Origin: an uncultured Clostridia bacterium
Lineage (GTDB): Bacteria > Bacillota > Clostridia > Christensenellales > Aristaeellaceae
DNA length: 5,679 nucleotides
Direction of reading: 5' to 3'
Assembly: GCA_947600345.1 (NCBI GenBank)
Contig: CANQGC010000199.1
Span: 1 to 5,679 of the forward strand
The notes under the pieces are model-generated. The model did no database searches and had not been told where the DNA came from. It saw only the letters and a list, made by a program, of their open reading frames with translations. A program made the translations under genes and the position numbers. Positions 5,132 through 5,679 of this stretch are shown piece after piece. How positions within the stretch are numbered: the stretch's first letter is position 1; each line of letters starts with the position of its first letter.

Positions 5132-5171
5132 CCTGATTGATTTGCCTGATTGGATTTGCCTGATTGATTTG
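5132..5171 (-). repeat. Triplicate 13/14-nt direct repeat in the SH3 gene leader
   Basis: On the plus strand the units are CCTGATTGATTTG (5132-5144), CCTGATTGGATTTG (5145-5158) and CCTGATTGATTTG (5159-5171). On the mRNA strand each unit reads CAAATC(C)AATCAGG, and the unit nearest the gene runs directly into the GGGAGGG binding site. It may be a regulatory element or simple tandem slippage. Confidence 0.85.
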
Positions 5172-5173
5172 GT

Positions 5174-5240
5174 CGAAGCGGATGCCGATCCCATCGAGGG
5201 CGCGCCTTTGGAAGGAGCCCGGCGCCCTGGCGATGCTTCG
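5174..5240 (-). other. Structured leader of the SH3 gene (nested inverted repeats)
   Basis: GGGCGC (5198-5203) pairs with GCGCCC (5222-5227), and outside it CATCG (5192-5196) pairs with CGATG (5231-5235). CGAAGC (5174-5179) can pair with GCTTCG (5235-5240). A separate small hairpin is formed by GCGTCT (5244-5249) and AGACGC (5257-5262). The gap between the two minus-strand genes (5117-5374) holds these elements and no convincing promoter or small gene. It does not match any riboswitch class that I can recognise. Confidence 0.4.
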
Positions 5241-5374
5241 GATGCGTCTTCCCGTTAGACGCCGCCCCCGGTGGTTTGGTTCCAGCTTTTGCCACGATTG
5301 TTATGTGAAATTCATCTTTGGAGATTTCCCCTGAGAAGCCTCTCCTCATGAAGGTTCCCCGCGCGATGATTTCC

Positions 5375-5679
5375 TCATGGAGCCGGCGCGCGGAGCCTGC
5401 GCGCCCTGCTCCGGCCCAGCGCCAGGCCCAGCAGCAGCGCCATCGCGCCCGCGCGATCCAGCGCGCCCCAGAACGCGATGCGCGCCGACGCGGGCGTGCG
5501 GATGGAGATCAGCCGCGCCGCGTCCGATGCGCGGTTCCAGAACACCGCGCGCATGGCCTTCAGCGAAACCAGCGATTCGGGCACCCATTCGGTGAAGCGG
5601 TACACCGGCGCGATGGCGAAGCGAAGCGCCGCGTATGCCGCCGCCAGGATCAGCGCCCCGCCCAGCAGCGCGGCCAGCG
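5375..5679 (-). CDS. Partial membrane protein of unknown family (C-terminal 100 residues)
   Basis: Only the 3' end is in the window, and the start lies beyond 5679. The frame is open from the edge to the TGA at 5377-5375. The visible residues begin with a hydrophobic segment (1-20, LAALLGGALILAAAYAALRF), then a polar stretch containing YRFTEWVPESLVSLK (26-40) and a basic/amphipathic part. A second hydrophobic segment (about 77-88, GAMALLLGLALG) follows, and the protein ends in a strongly basic tail (RSRARRLRAPAP). This looks like the end of a polytopic membrane protein with a cytoplasmic C-terminus (positive-inside rule, inference). I do not recognise the family. It is on the same strand as the SH3 gene but 258 nt upstream of it, so co-transcription is uncertain. 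A second open frame on the same strand (5346-5588) lacks this membrane-protein character and was set aside. Confidence 0.7.
   Translation of the reverse strand, partial: LAALLGGALILAAAYAALRFAIAPVYRFTEWVPESLVSLKAMRAVFWNRASDAARLISIRTPASARIAFWGALDRAGAMALLLGLALGRSRARRLRAPAP

Noticed and set aside
5113..5349. Small minus-strand open frame of 78 codons upstream of the SH3 gene
   Set aside because: There is no binding site before its ATG. Its end translates the tandem repeat (NQSGKSNQANQSG) and overlaps the SH3 start, and no family resemblance was seen.

Overview
The window looks like chromosomal DNA from a GC-rich, gut-type member of the Clostridia. The reasons are Firmicutes-style Shine-Dalgarno sequences (AGGAGG variants), sigma-A promoters with near-perfect hexamers in AT-rich islands, GC-rich genes, a secreted triple-SH3 protein and a split two-gene chromate transporter. 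A genus cannot be named from the sequence alone. There are seven protein-coding genes, the last one cut by the window edge. No RNA gene, CRISPR array, transposase or phage gene was seen.

Left block (1-2098): a consensus promoter drives a short AqpZ-like aquaporin (105-767, +). It converges, across a perfect 10-bp hairpin, on a large unrecognised secreted protein (836-2098, -).

Middle block (2099-3972): the intergenic region 2099-2310 holds a short tandem-hairpin repeat array. It is followed by a MutT/NudG-type Nudix hydrolase (2311-2691, -), a compact divergent promoter region (2692-2830) carrying a perfect 7-bp palindrome, and a two-gene chromate-transporter operon (2831-3406 and 3403-3972, +). 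The first transporter gene has its -10 box so close to the ATG that its mRNA may be leaderless.

Right block (3973-5679): a 409-bp gene-free stretch is packed with secondary structure: a 16-bp palindrome, a four-unit array of GC-rich hairpins ending in a 10-bp hairpin, and a terminator-like hairpin. The minus-strand gene for a secreted three-SH3-domain protein (4382-5116) follows. Its leader contains a 13/14-nt triplicate repeat running into the ribosome binding site and nested inverted repeats. The window ends in the 3' part of an unrecognised membrane-protein gene (5375-5679, -).

The genes are mostly ordinary housekeeping, transport and envelope functions and do not form one obvious pathway. 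No new defence or mobile system is supported. The most distinctive material is non-coding: two related modular hairpin arrays whose stems differ while linkers and loops are kept, both placed just beyond the 3' end of a minus-strand gene in the same relative orientation.
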